64,000 nt of DNA from Candidatus Burkholderia humilis (GCA_001184405.1 LFMX01000002.1:1-64000), one strand, 5' to 3'. Shown: positions 1 through 10,449, counted from the first letter of the stretch. Numbers and translations are program-made. The notes: a model not told the origin generated them from the sequence alone.

Positions 1-344
1 TTCGGTATCGCGCGATCGGTTTTCGTCACCACGACCGCGCCTTCCCTTACCCCGAGCAGTTCGAGAATCGCGAGATGTTCACGCGTTTGCGGCATCACGC
101 CATCATCGGCGGCAATCACGAGCAAGGCAAAGTCGATGCCACACGCGCCCGCCGCCATCGTATGCACAAGTTTTTCATAGCCGGAGCGTGCCCTCGCCGT
201 CTTTCAACGGCACATACGCATAGCCGAGTTCGATGGAAATGCCGCTCGCCTTCTCTTCCTTGAGCCGGTCGGTATCGACGCCGGAAAGCGCATGCACGAG
301 CGTCGTCTTGCCGTGATCGATATGTCCGCCGTGCCGATGATCAT
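1..344 (-). pseudogene. selB: selB 5' end, frameshifted (selenocysteine elongation factor)
   Basis: SelB is the GTPase that delivers Sec-tRNA to UGA codons marked by a SECIS. The fragment reads [16 protein letters not shown] (P-loop region), then [20 protein letters not shown], which is typical SelB G domain. The expected start ATG (344-342) overlaps the selA stop as ATGA. Two lesions are visible. One G is missing just after the start (near 328), so the start codon is out of frame with the P-loop. Near 184 about 20 bases are missing, removing the DVPGH (G3) motif; the reading then resumes out of frame as [19 protein letters not shown]. The gene runs off the window start, so its C-terminal winged helices are not seen. 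No functional SelB can come from this copy. Confidence 0.9.
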
Positions 345-1776
345 TCGCCATGTCCTTGCGGTTGCAGTTGCGCGATAAACAGCACTTCATCGGCTTCTTC
401 GAGACAGCGCAGATCAAGCCACAACGCGTTGTCCGCAATGCGCCCGACCACCGGACGCGGCAAATCCCGCAGTTTCTTTTCGATGCGATTCAACTGCGCG
501 CCCGCACACTTGCCGTTCGCGGACCTGATGACGAGACCGTAGCTCGGCAACACATCGACGGGCAATGCGCCGCTGCCGATCTGGCTGAACATCGGCTCAC
601 TCGTGACGTCGAATGTCGACCCAAGCAGCCGCTGCAATGCAGACTGAATGCGTTCGGCGGAGGCACGCATGACATCGGCGGGACGCGTGAGCAAACGCAA
701 CGTGGTCAACCGCGTCTGCAAGGTCTCCGGCGTGCGATACAACCGTAACACCGCTTCGAGCGCCGCGAGCGTCAGCTTGCCGACGCGCAGCGCGCGCTTC
801 AACGGATGCTTCTTGATCTTCGCGACCAGTTCCTTGCTTCCGACGATCAACCCCGCTTGCGGACCGCCGAGTAATTTATCGTCGCTGAAGGTGACGAGTT
901 GCGCGCCTGCTTCGATGGTCTCGCGCACGGTCTCTTCGCGCGGCAAGCCGTATTGCGCGAGATCGACGAGCGTGCCGCTTCACAGATCGACCGCGACGGG
1001 CAGACCATGCTCCTTGCCGAGCGGCGCGAGTTCGGCAAGCGTCGCTTCCTTCGTGAAGCCGCTGACCGCATAATTGCTGCAATGCACTTTCATCAGCAAA
1101 CCGGTTTTTGCGTTGATGGCTTCGCTGTAATCCTTCAGATGTGTGCGGTTCGTCGTGCCCACTTCGCGCCCGCGCGGCTCATGATGTCCGGTATGCGAAA
1201 CGCGCCGCCGATCTCCACCAGCTCGCCACGCAACACGATCACTTCTTTTCGATAAGCGAGCGCGCTAAGCGTGAGCAACACCGCCGCCGCGTTGTTGTTC
1301 AAGACTGTCGCCGCTTGCGCGCCCGTCAGTTCGCAAATCAGTTCGTTGATGAGATCGTCGCGATCGCCGCGCGCGCCGGTATCGAGATCGAACTCGAGGT
1401 TGGCGGGACGCGTAAGAATGTCGGCCACGGCGCGCACGGCTTCATCGGGCAACAAGGCGCGGCCGAGATTCGTGTGCAGCACCGTGCCCGTGAGATTGAA
1501 CACGCTTCGCACGCTGCTTTGCGCGCGGCGTGCGAGCGCGAAATTCACGGCGTGCGCGAGCATCGTGTTGGTGAGGATATCGACGGATGCGCGGCCGGCT
1601 TGCGCGTCGGTGCACCAGGTATCGAGTGTGGTGCGCAGCGCGGCGAGCGTCTGCGTGCGTCCGTATTGATCGATGACAGGCGCGAATTCCGCCGATGCCA
1701 GCACGCGTTCGACCGACGGCACGCGCGCCATCAGTGCGCGCAGTTCGCTGCCTTCGCTTCCGGATACGTCGCTCAT
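341..1776 (-). pseudogene. selA: selA, L-seryl-tRNA(Sec) selenium transferase, broken
   Basis: SelA is the PLP enzyme that converts Ser-tRNA(Sec) to Sec-tRNA(Sec). The start ATG at 1776 overlaps the fdhE stop (ATGA). The N-terminal part is clear (NLTGTVLHTNLGRALLP, LEFDLDTGARGDRDDLI, TVLNNNAAAVLLTL). Near 1152 about 10 bases are missing after GAK, moving the frame to the piece reading [11 protein letters not shown]. At 980-982 an in-frame TGA replaces what should be a Gly codon (VDL-stop-SGTLVDL). The rest continues in that same frame through the PLP-lysine region SDDKLLGGPQAGLIVG to the C-terminus. The stop overlaps the selB start. Two independent lesions make this a pseudogene. Confidence 0.93.
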
Positions 1777-2744
1777 GCTTCGTCGCCCGCAGGTTGTTCG
1801 GGCCAGAGCCACGGATGCGGCGTGGAGCGTCGAAAACCAACATCGCCCATCAGGAGATCGAGTGTGAGGCTCGCGAGATCGTCCGCATAGGGTTCGAAAT
1901 CGTACGCCTTGTCCTGCCAGATCTTGCGATACGTCCCGCATTCATCGCACGATTCCGCTTTCAGCGCTGCGCGACTTTGTCTTCTTCGCTTTCCTCGCCT
2001 TCTTCGCCCGAGCCCATGACGTGATACGCGATGCCCTTGGTCGAATCGCAATTGGTGCACTTCGCGCGTACGACGTGCAGTTCGGTCGCGCACAGGCCGC
2101 ATTGCACGTAGCGGTAGCCTTCATACGCGCCGCCCACGCGCACGATGCTCGCCACCGGCACCGAGCCGCACACGGGACAGACGCCGGGGGCATCGAGATA
2201 CGGCACGTCTTTCATGTCGATGCGGCTTGCTATATCGGTCCAGACGACTTGCAGCGCGGCCATGATGAACGGTGCGGCGGCGGGATCGATTTCGGCAAAG
2301 CGCAAGGGTGAGGATGGCGTCGGCCTGGGCATCGAGCGCGGCGGCGTTCGTGGCCCGCAGACGCGCGACCAGTTGCGTGAGTGCGGGTGTGAGCGCGCCA
2401 GCGGACTCGATGCTGTCGAGTAGCACGAAGAGGACGTCGCGCCAGGCGGGGCCGCGTGTATCGCCCGATGCGGGGACGATGGGCATTGAATGCTGCTGAT
2501 TCAGTTCGATCGATTCGCGTGTTGGCATCGGTGCGCTGATGGTCGCGAGTGCGCGTTGTTGGGCATCGGCAAGGGCTGCCATCAGGCGTAGATAGCCGGC
2601 GATGGGGTTGGTCGTGTCGGCCAGTTGCAACAGGCGCGTTGCTCGGGCGCTGAAGATCGTTGCGCGGTCGGGCATGCGCAGGCGCAGAATCGCGGAGGGA
2701 TCCAGGTTTTCGATCTTTGCGGGTTCTAAGATGCGTTGGACCAC
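1773..2744 (-). pseudogene. fdhE: fdhE, formate dehydrogenase maturation protein, frameshifted
   Basis: FdhE is a cytoplasmic rubredoxin-like protein needed for maturation of respiratory formate dehydrogenases. It starts MVQRILEPAKIENLDP at 2744. The family's cysteine pairs are visible in the middle and last pieces (CPVCGS, CGLC, CTNC, CDECG). The protein is spread over three frames. An extra T near 2306 breaks LRFAEIDPAAAPF, and a 1-nt indel near 1975 separates EEDK from the C-terminal piece reading AALKAESCDECGTYRKIW. The stop TGA overlaps the selA ATG. It lies between the gamma subunit gene and selA, the usual place in fdn-sel operons. Both indels are single nucleotides, so sequencing error is possible, but every neighbour is also broken. 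Confidence 0.9.
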
Positions 2745-2836
2745 TGTTTTGTCCTTTTTCCTTGCGCGTTTTCCTTGCGCGGGTGCGCGGGGCGTTTTTT
2801 GAGGATATCAGCTTAAAAAGCATCAGCAAGCAAAAG

Positions 2837-3487
2837 CTACTTCCCAATAATCTCCTTGAACCACCGCGGATGATGCTTCCGCGCCCATCCATAAGTAACA
2901 GTCCCCCCGCGTCATAGCCCCAACAGACCCCTTAATCCAAATAGCCGCATAAATATGCACAATAATCCCGACAATGAGCACAAACACCGCCGCAGCATGC
3001 ACAACAGACGCCGCCCGAATCACTGTAATCGGAAAATAGAACGAGAAATAGGCGCGCCAAATCACCACCCCACTGAGCAACAGCAAAACCAGACACGCGA
3101 CCATCGTAAAGAACAGCAGCTTCTGTCCAGCGTTGTACTTGCCGATCTCAGGCAACCGATCCTCCCGATTAGCGAGCACATCATCGATCTGCTTCATCCA
3201 CTGCACATCGTTTCTGTCGAGATAGTTGTGATGCCAGAACCACAACGCAAGGATCAGGAACGAAATGAACATCACACACCCGACGAACGGATGCAAAATG
3301 CGCGTCCACTGCCCGCCGCCAAACACGGCATAAAGCCACGCCATCGAAGGATGAAACATCGCAAGACCGGAGAGCGCAAGCAGCACGAACGTAATGGCTG
3401 TGATCCAATGATTCGTACGCTCATTCGGCGTATACCGCTGTATCAGCCGATTGCCTTTGACATCAGCAGTTCGCTATCGTGTTTCAT
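2837..3487 (-). pseudogene. fdnI: formate dehydrogenase gamma subunit (cytochrome b556), frameshifted at both ends
   Basis: The gamma subunit is the membrane-embedded cytochrome b that passes electrons from the FeS beta subunit to quinone. The central 188 codons are open and show four hydrophobic helices (around AITFVLLALSGLAMF, FVGCVMFISFLILALWFW, LLFFTMVACLVLLLLSGVVIW, VVHAAAVFVLIVGIIVHIY). The expected start ATG (3487) overlaps the beta stop by 14 nt, but an indel near 3461 puts MKHDSELL out of frame with NRLIQRYTPNERTNHW. Near the 3' end a G run of six (about 2911) instead of five shifts the last 25 residues; the native stop at 2837 follows HPRWFKEIIGK in the other frame. The homopolymer event could be a sequencing error. 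Confidence 0.88.
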
Positions 3488-4418
3488 CGCTTCGCTCCTG
3501 TCCGCCTTCGCGTCGACGCAAATGCTCTTCCACTTCGCGTTGCGCTTCCAGTTCCTCGTCCTCCGTCACCTCGTTCGGACCGACACGCGTGTAGTGGAAG
3601 AAGCCCGCAAGCGCCGCAATGCCGATGCCGATCATCGCGAGCGGCTTGGTCACGCCTTTCCATATCTGCACGAGCGGGCTGATGTGCGGATCCTTCGCCA
3701 GCCCGTGATACAACTCCGGCTGGTCCGCATGATGCAGCACGTACATCACGTGCGTGCCGCCCACGCCCGCCGGGTTGTACAGACCCGCCTTCTCGAAACC
3801 GCGCTTCTTCAAGTCCTCCACGCGATCTTCCGCCTGCGCGATCATGTCCACCTTCGTGCCGAACATGATCGCGCCCGTCGGACACGTCTTCACGCACGCC
3901 GGCTCCTGCCCGACCGCGACGCGATCCGAACACAACGTGCATTTGTATGCGCGATGATCTTCCTTCGAGATACGTGGAATATTGAACGGGCAACCGGTCA
4001 CGCAGTATCCGCATCCGATGCAGTTCTCCTCGTGAAAATCCACGATGCCGTTCGTGTACTGCACGATCGCACCCGGCGATGGACACGCCTTCAGACAACC
4101 CGGGTCCTCACAATGCATGCAGCCGTCCTTGCGGATCAGCCATTCGAGATCGCCCTTCGGATTCTCGTATTCGGTAAAACGCATCACCGTCCACGACTTC
4201 TCCGTGAGATCGCGCGGGTTATCGTAGATGCCGGTCGTATGACCGACCTCATCGCGCAAGTCGTTTCATTCCATGCATGCCGTCTGACACGCCTTGCGGC
4301 CAATGCACTTCGACACGTCGATCAGCTTCGCGACCGTGCCCGTCACCGGAACGCGGTCGCCCGGCGGCGGCGTGGTCGTCGCCGAGACGCGTTTGATATC
4401 GAGCGATTGCAACGCCAT
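3474..4418 (-). pseudogene. fdnH: formate dehydrogenase beta (4Fe-4S) subunit with premature stop
   Basis: The beta subunit carries four 4Fe-4S clusters and one C-terminal membrane anchor. It starts MALQSLDIKRVSATTTPP at 4418. The first ferredoxin motif reads CIGRKACQTACME where the family has CIGCKACQTACMEW. One cluster cysteine is therefore Arg (TGC to CGC), and the following Trp codon is TGA (4266-4268), ending the protein after about 50 residues. Downstream the frame stays open to 3474 with intact motifs ([38 protein letters not shown]) and the anchor helix near [18 protein letters not shown]. Both a missense at a ligand and a nonsense change are present, so this copy is dead. It lies between the alpha and gamma genes. 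Confidence 0.92.
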
Positions 4419-4431
4419 CTTTCTCTCCTCT

Positions 4432-7400
4432 CTATGCTTCTCGACCTTCACGAGGAACGACTTGAACTCCGGTGTCTGCGAGTTCCCGTCGCCAACCGGA
4501 AGGCGTGAGCGTATTGACGAGATAGCCCGGCTGCGTGAGGCCCTTGAAGCCCCAGTGCAACGGCAGGCCGACGGTGTGCACTTTCTTGCCCTCCACGGTC
4601 AATGGTTTGATGCGCTTCGTGACGAGCGCCACCGCCACGATATGCCCGCGATTGCTCAACATCTTCACGCGATCGCCCGCGACCACGCCCACTTCCTTCG
4701 CATGCTCCTCGCCGATCTCGACGAACTGCTGCGGCTGAATGATCGCGTTCAGCCGTGCATGCTTGGTCCAGTAGTGAAAATGCTCGGTCAGACGATACGT
4801 CGTGCCCGTGTTCGGGAACTTGTCCGCGGTGCCGAACGCGGCGCGGTCATCGGGGAACACGCGCGCGGCCGGATTGCTCGTCACGGCCTTGTTGTCGGGC
4901 CAGAACGGGTTGTAGCCGAGCGGCGTTTCGAACGGCTCGTAATATACCGGGAACGGACCTTCGTTCATGCCGTCGCGCGCGAAGAAACGCGCCACGCCTT
5001 CCGGGTTCATGATGAACGGATTCATGCCGTTTTCCGGCGGTTCATCGACCTTGAAGTCCGGAATGTCCGCGCCCGACCACGTCTTGCCGTTCCAGCCGAT
5101 CAGCTTGCGCGTCGGATCGAAAGGCTTGCCATTGACACCGCACGATGCGCGGTTGTACAGCACGCGCCGGTTCACCGGCCAACGCCCAGTTCAAGGTCTG
5201 ACCGATGCCCGTCGGGTCCGAATTGTCGCGGCGTCCCATCTGATTGCCGTTCTGCGTCCACGATCCGCAGAAGATCCAGCATCCGCTCGCAGTCGATCCG
5301 TCGTCACGCAGTTGCGCGAAGCTCGCGAGTTGATCGCCCTGTTTGGCGAGAACCTTGGTCTTGTCGTTGGGATCGGTGACATCGGCCAAAGCCTTGCCGT
5401 TGAACTCCATCGCGAGTTCTTCGGGCGTAGGGCTTTCGGGATCACTATACGGCCACGTCATCTTCAGGATCGGATCGGGATATGCGCCGCCTTTTTCCTG
5501 ATACGCACGGCGCAGGCGCAGCCACAATCCCGACATGATCTCCAGATCGCTGCGGGCTTCGCCCGGCGCGTTCGCGCCTTGCCAGTGCCACTGCAATACG
5601 CGCGACGAACTCACGAGCGAGCCGCGTTCCTCCGCGAAACACGTGGTCGACAAGCGGAACACTTCAGTCTGAATCTTCGATGAATCGACATCGTTGAATT
5701 CGCCGTGATTCTTCCAGAACTCGGAGGTCTCAGTCGCGAGCGGATCCATGATGACGAGCCACTTCAGCTTCGACAAACCGAGTCCGATCTTCGCCTTGTT
5801 CGGCGTTGCGGCGAGCGGATTGAAGCCCTGGCAGATGTAGCCGTTCATCTTGCCTTGCGCCATCAACTCGAACACTTGCAGCATGTCGTAGGACTTGTCG
5901 AGCTTGGGCAAGTAGTCAAAGCCGAAATTGTTGTCGGCGGTCGCATTCGGACCCCACCACGACTTCATGAAGCTCACATAGAACGCGCGATAGTTCTTCC
6001 AGTAGCTCAGCTGATTCGGCCGCAACGGTTGCGTCGCGCGCTTCTTGATGTACTCTTCGTAGTCCTGCTCGGCTTCCATCGGCAAGGTCATGTAGCCGGG
6101 CAAAAGATTCGACATCAGGCCGAGATCGGTCAGACCTTGAATGTTCGAATGCCCGCGCAGCGCATTCATGCCGCCGCCCGCTATACCGATGTTCCCCAGC
6201 AGCAACTGCGCCATCGCGCCGGTGCGGATCATCTGCGCGCCGACCGAGTGATGCGTCCAGCCGAGCACATACAGAATGGTCCCCGCGCGATTGGGCGCGG
6301 CGGTGCTCGCGAGCATCTCGCAGACCTTGAGGAACTTGTCCTGCGGCGTGCCGCACACCTTCGACACCATCTCGGGCGTATAGCTCGAATAGTGCTGCTT
6401 CAGCAGGTTGTAGACACAGCGCGGGTCTTGCAGAGTCGGATCGACTTTGACGAAACCGTCATCGCCGCGCTTGTAGTCCCACGACGATTTGTCGTACTTG
6501 CGCTTGGACTCGTCATAGCCTGAAAACAGGCCATCCTTGAACATGAAGTCTTCACGCACGATGAACGACATGTCCGTGTAATGCTTCACGTACTCGTGAT
6601 GAATCTTGTCATGCGTGAGCAGATAGTTGATGACGCCGCCCAGGAACGTGATGTCCGTTCCGGTGCGAATCGGCGCATAAAAATCCGCGACCGATGCCGT
6701 GCGCGTAAAGCGCGGATCGACCACGATCAGCCGCGTTTTGCGGTGCGCCTTCGCTTCGGTCACCCACTTGAAACCGCACGGGTGCGCCTCGGCCGCATTG
6801 CCGCCCATCACGAGAATCACGTCCGCGTTCTTGATGTCGACCCAATGGTTCGTCATCGCTCCACGGCCAAACGTCGGGGCAAGACCTGCCACCGTCGGGC
6901 CATGTCAGACACGCGCCTGATTGTCGAATACGAGTATCCCCCAGCTGCGCACGGTCTTGTGCGTCAGATAGCCGATCTCGTTGCTTCCCGCCGATGCCGC
7001 CAGAAAGCCCGAGGTCAGCCAGCGATTGACCGTCTTGCCGTCCGGCGTTTTCTCGACGAAATTCGCATCGCGATCTTCCTTCAGAAGTTGCGCGATGCGA
7101 TCGAGCGCATCTTCCCACGAGATGCGCGTCCATTCGCTTGATCCCGGCTTGCGATACTCGGGATAGGTCAAGCGGCTCGGACTATAAATGAAGTCGATGA
7201 GCGACGCGCCTTTCGGGCACAACGTGCCGCGATTGACCGGATGATCCGGATCGCCCTCGATATGGATGATGCTGGCCTTCGCGTTCTTGGCGTTATTGCC
7301 GAGGCCGTACATCAGAATGCCGCAACCGACTGAGCAGTACGGGCAGGTGTTACGCGTTTCCGTGGTGCGCGACAGTTTGTATTGCCGGACTTCGGCGAGC

Positions 7401-7495
7401 GCAGGGGCCGGTGAAAAGCCGGGCGCCGCGAGGCTCGACCCGGCGAGCGTGCTCGCTGAGACCTTGAGAAACTGTCGCCGTGACATTTGCAGCAT
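4432..7495 (-). pseudogene. fdnG: formate dehydrogenase-N alpha subunit, selenoprotein, frameshifted
   Basis: This is the catalytic Mo-bis-MGD subunit, exported by Tat and facing the periplasm. The start at 7495 gives MLQMSRRQFLKVSASTLAGS, a perfect SRRQFLK Tat motif. A 4Fe-4S motif follows (CPYCSVGCG, with C from TLCPKGA). At 6907-6905 the frame meets TGA between QARV and HGPTVAGLAPTFGRG, exactly where respiratory FDHs carry selenocysteine, and it stays open for about 570 codons afterwards. Real damage lies downstream: an extra T near 5182 (TLNWA, then PVNRRVLYN in another frame), an extra G near 4496 and a compensating lost base near the end, scrambling the last 25 residues. The Sec codon is native; the frameshifts make it a pseudogene. 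It is the first gene of the fdn-fdhE-sel operon. Confidence 0.92.
6866..6907 (-). promoter_or_regulatory. selenocysteine UGA codon and bacterial SECIS hairpin in fdnG
   Basis: The TGA is at 6907-6905 and the hairpin lies immediately 3' of it, as in bacterial selenoprotein mRNAs. The upper part (6893-6876 on the minus strand) reads GGUGGCAGGUCUUGCCCC in RNA. GGC pairs with GCC below an AGGUCUU loop, a U is bulged, and two G-C pairs lie beneath. A bulged U and a GGUC-containing loop are the features SelB recognises in E. coli fdhF. The hairpin is therefore still recognisable although selA and selB here are broken. Confidence 0.8.
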
Positions 7496-7723
7496 GATTG
7501 CCTCGGCGCGTCGTAGTAATGTGGGTGTCTGAAGTATATGGTGACTGATGCATTCGCATTCGCGCAGCGCGTCCAGCGCCGGGATTAGCACCAGTAAGCC
7601 TTCCGCATCCGCACATTTGTAGCAAACCACGCGCCTGCAGACACCTGTTCTGGAATGGAACGTGCTCGACCGCTTGAAAACGGGTCCAGCGCCCGCGTCT
7701 GATTATCGAATCGAGAGGTCGTC

Positions 7724-8593
7724 ATGAGTTCCGTCTCCACGCAGAAAATCGAAGCCGCCATGAAGAAAGACGTGTCGTGGGTCATGGGCGCGCTCAAACA
7801 GTTCTCCGAGAACCGTTGCGCGGCGATGGCGGCGAGCATCGCGTTTTATTCGGCGTTTTCGCTGGCGCCGACGCTCGTCATGGTGATCGCCGTCGCGGGC
7901 TGGGTGTTCGGACCGGAAGCCGCGCGCGGGCAGCTTTTTCATCAGGTCAACGGCCTGATCGGCAACAATGCCGCCGCGAACGTGTAGAGCATCGTCGAGA
8001 ATGCGCATCGCAGCGGCGGCACGGGCATCGCCGCGATCATCTCGTTCGTGCTGCTGGCGGTGAGCGCATCGGCAACGTTTTCATCGCTTAATATGGCGCT
8101 CAATATTGTCTGGCCGATCAGCGGCGAACCGCGCTCCAGCATCATGACGATGGTGCGCGTGCGGCTCGTGTCGTTCGGGCTCGTGCTCGGCGTCGCGTTC
8201 TTGCTGATCGTCTCCCTCGTGCTCGAGACCGCGATCCAGGCGGCCTGCATGTGGCTGTTCGGCGATTCGCCCTTCGTGGTGATCGGCGATATCGTGCAGC
8301 TCGTGGCGGGCTTGCTCGTGCTGTCGGTCGCTTTCGGCGCGTTGATGAAGTTTTTGCCCGATGCCCCCGTCGAATGGCGCGACGCGATGGTCGGCGGCGT
8401 GCCGCCGGGCAGCCGCGCAAAAATCGGTTCGATGCTCGCGGCGTCCACGCGTACGGCCGCGCCGGTCAAGGCGGCAGAGGTTGCACCGACGGTCGTGCCG
8501 GTGTCGCCCGCGAGCGCTCGCAGTGACGCACCGGTTTCCGCCGCGGCGCGCCGCAGCATCAACGCACGCGCGGAACACACGCAACACAGTTAA
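7724..8593 (+). pseudogene. YihY/BrkB-family inner membrane protein, nonsense plus internal deletion
   Basis: The start MSSVSTQKIEAAMKKDVSW leads into the YihY signature (FSENRCAAMAASIAFYSAFS). The family consists of six-helix inner membrane proteins once thought to be RNase BN; the function is unclear. At 7985-7987 a TAG interrupts the frame (AAANV-stop-SIVENAHRSGG), most simply a CAG to TAG change. The same frame then continues to 8593. Near 8400 the sequence jumps from EWRDAMVGGV directly to a hydrophilic Ala/Pro/Arg-rich tail. The last two transmembrane helices of the family (usually following GGV) are missing, so there is also an internal deletion. It has no close operon partner except the DUF883-like remnant downstream. 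Confidence 0.85.
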
Positions 8594-8595
8594 CG

Positions 8596-8821
8596 GGACA
8601 GGCGCGCAAGAAAGTGTCGGCGGTGGCGAAGGCACTGAACATCTCGCGCGATGCTCGGCGCAGGCAGCAAGGCATCGGATGCCAACAAAATGGTGCAGCA
8701 CCATCCGTGGCGCGCGGTACTGGTCGCAGCCAGCGCGATGGAAGTCGTCACGACCCGCGAGTTTGAGCATCGCAACAAACTGCGCGCTGTCAACCGATCA
8801 CGAAAGATCGCCGCGGCGTGA
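8596..8821 (+). pseudogene. possible DUF883 (YqjD/ElaB-like) remnant
   Basis: Between the YihY pseudogene and a terminator, two out-of-frame pieces resemble the DUF883 family of small ribosome- and membrane-associated proteins: ARKKVSAVAKALNISRDA near 8602, and KASDANKMVQHHPWRAVLVA near 8671. The motif of a charged helix followed by HPWRAV and a hydrophobic stretch is the recognisable part. The C-terminal glycine-rich membrane helix is not readable. There is no intact start or single frame. This is an inference from a short motif; it may be another small protein. Confidence 0.4.
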
Positions 8822-8878
8822 ATGGGTTTGTTACCGAAATCGAGGGTAATCGAACGCTCGAACATAAGGAATCTTTTA

Positions 8879-8906
8879 CCGGCGCCACGTGCGCCGGAAC
8901 TTTTTT
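8879..8906 (+). terminator. rho-independent terminator
   Basis: CCGGCGC (8879-8885) and GCGCCGG (8891-8897) form a 7-bp GC-rich stem around CACGT, followed by AAC and six T (8901-8906). It ends the YihY/DUF883 unit and isolates the porin gene, which begins about 180 bp later. Confidence 0.8.
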
Positions 8907-9084
8907 CAAGATGCGATGTCAGGGGCTTTTCCGCCCAAATCGCTCGCAAGGCCTTGAGTGGCGGGCCTTCGTCTTAGTGTGTGTTTTTCGAGACAGTCAA
9001 TTTTTTTCAGTTCTTAAGTTCTGAAACGTTGCGTTATTCTCTGTGCTAGCAATAACGATTTTAATCATTCGCGTGGAGAATTCG

Positions 9085-10245
9085 ATGAAACGATTCGCAC
9101 TGACGTCCGTCTCGCTGGCCCTGCTCGGCGCAGCTGGCGCGGCACAGGCACAAACGAGCGTGACGCTGTATGGCGTGATCGACACTGGTCTCGCTTACGT
9201 GAGCCATGCCAATGCCGCTGGCGACCATCTGTTCGGCATGGTCAACGGCACGCTGTCCGGCCCGCGTTGGGGCTTGAAGGGTCAGGAAGACCTCGGCGGC
9301 GGCCTGAAGGCAGTGTTCCAGTTGGAAAGCGGCTTTGATCCGGGCACGGGTCGTCTGAATCAGGGCGGTCGCGAATTCGGTCGTCAAGCATTCGTGGGCC
9401 TGAGCGGCAACCAGTGGGGTACGGTGACGTTCGGTCGCCAATACGACCCGTCGGTTGACATGGTTCAGGGTCTCACGGACGACAACTACTGGGGCGCAGC
9501 ATTCGCAACGCCGGGCGACGTCGACAACTACGACAACAGCCTGCGCGTAAGCAACGCCGTCAAGTACGTTTCGCCGGTCTACTCAGGCTTCCAGTTCGAA
9601 GGCATCTACGGCTTCAGCAACCTCGCAGGCGCGACCGGTCAAGGTCAAACCTGGGGCGGCGCAGTCACGTATGCAAACGGTCCGTTCTCGCTGGCCGGCA
9701 GCTACCTGTACGTGAACAACCCGAGCGCAAACCGCGCGACCGGCTGGAACAGCCCGTCGTCGGATTCGCTGTTCAACACGATCATCAACAACGGCTACTC
9801 GACGGCACACGCAGTCGGTATCGCACGTGGCGCTGGCCAGTATGTGTTCGGCCCGTTCACGGTCGGTGCATCGTACAGCTTCGCGCAGTATAAGAACGAC
9901 GGCAGCTCGCTCTTCACGCAACAAGAGAAGTTCAACGTCGGCAACGGCTACGTGAACTTCCAGCTGACGCCGGCTACCCTGCTGGGCCTCGGCTACACGT
10001 ACACGCACGCAAACGGCGATACGTCGGCGAACTATCACCAGGTCAGCCTGGGCGCCGATTACTCGCTGTCCAAGCGTACGGACGTCTACGCAGTCGGCGC
10101 GTACCAGCACGCAAGCGGCACGCAACGCGTGAACAACGGCACGACGTCGACGGCAGACGCAACGGCATCGATCTCCGACTTCGGCTTCGACAGCGGCCGC
10201 AGCCACCAGGAGCTCGTGCTCATCGGCCTGCGTCACAAGTTCTAA
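9085..10245 (+). CDS. Gram-negative porin (OmpC-like, Burkholderia type)
   Basis: A general diffusion porin of the outer membrane, 386 residues, the usual length. Residues 1-22 are a signal peptide ending AAGAAQA, and the mature protein starts QTSVTLYGVIDTGLAY, the hallmark start of betaproteobacterial trimeric porins. Further family features are SGPRWGLKGQEDLGGGLKA, FGRQAFVGLSG and WGTVTFGRQYDP, and a C-terminal Phe (RHKF) needed for BAM recognition. GGAG lies 6-7 bases before the ATG and fixes the start over an earlier in-frame ATG at 9043. Codon use is that of a highly expressed gene. It is monocistronic: a terminator precedes it and a strong one follows. Clearly intact amid decaying neighbours. 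Confidence 0.96.
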   Translation: MKRFALTSVSLALLGAAGAAQAQTSVTLYGVIDTGLAYVSHANAAGDHLFGMVNGTLSGPRWGLKGQEDLGGGLKAVFQLESGFDPGTGRLNQGGREFGRQAFVGLSGNQWGTVTFGRQYDPSVDMVQGLTDDNYWGAAFATPGDVDNYDNSLRVSNAVKYVSPVYSGFQFEGIYGFSNLAGATGQGQTWGGAVTYANGPFSLAGSYLYVNNPSANRATGWNSPSSDSLFNTIINNGYSTAHAVGIARGAGQYVFGPFTVGASYSFAQYKNDGSSLFTQQEKFNVGNGYVNFQLTPATLLGLGYTYTHANGDTSANYHQVSLGADYSLSKRTDVYAVGAYQHASGTQRVNNGTTSTADATASISDFGFDSGRSHQELVLIGLRHKF

Positions 10246-10253
10246 GAACAAGC

Positions 10254-10285
10254 GTTCGATACGGCACGCGAGTGCTGTATCGAAC
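10254..10285 (+). repeat. 14-bp hairpin after the porin stop
   Basis: GTTCGATACGGCAC (10254-10267) pairs with GTGCTGTATCGAAC (10272-10285) around a GCGA loop, with only one G-U wobble. It sits 8 nt after the porin stop and before the terminator. It probably stabilises the mRNA 3' end; that role is inferred. Confidence 0.75.
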
Positions 10286-10306
10286 GACAAAAGCAGCAAC
10301 GACTCG

Positions 10307-10341
10307 ACAGCCATCGGCTTATGCCGGTGGCTGTTTTTTTA
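10307..10341 (+). terminator. rho-independent terminator of the porin gene
   Basis: ACAGCCATCGGC (10307-10318) and GCCGGTGGCTGT (10323-10334) form a 12-bp stem with a TTAT loop, followed by a run of T. Textbook intrinsic terminator. Confidence 0.95.
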
Positions 10342-10449
10342 TGCGCGGCGAAAACGTATCGCTTGCACGAACGCGGTAATAAATCGTCGATTTCAACCGC
10401 GTGCGCGTGAACGCAGAATCGTCCGGTCCTATTTCCGGAGATTCTTTCG

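Noticed and set aside
980-982. In-frame UGA in selA as a second selenocysteine site
   Set aside because: It stands at a Gly position, no SelA selenoprotein is known to me, no SECIS-like hairpin with bulged U follows, and selA has a further deletion.
2955-4508. 517-codon open frame on the plus strand
   Set aside because: It is a shadow of the formate dehydrogenase beta and gamma genes: Arg/His-rich, no ribosome site and no recognisable motif.
8818-9024. Short ORF after the DUF883 remnant
   Set aside because: It runs through the terminator at 8879-8906 and has no ribosome site or family features.
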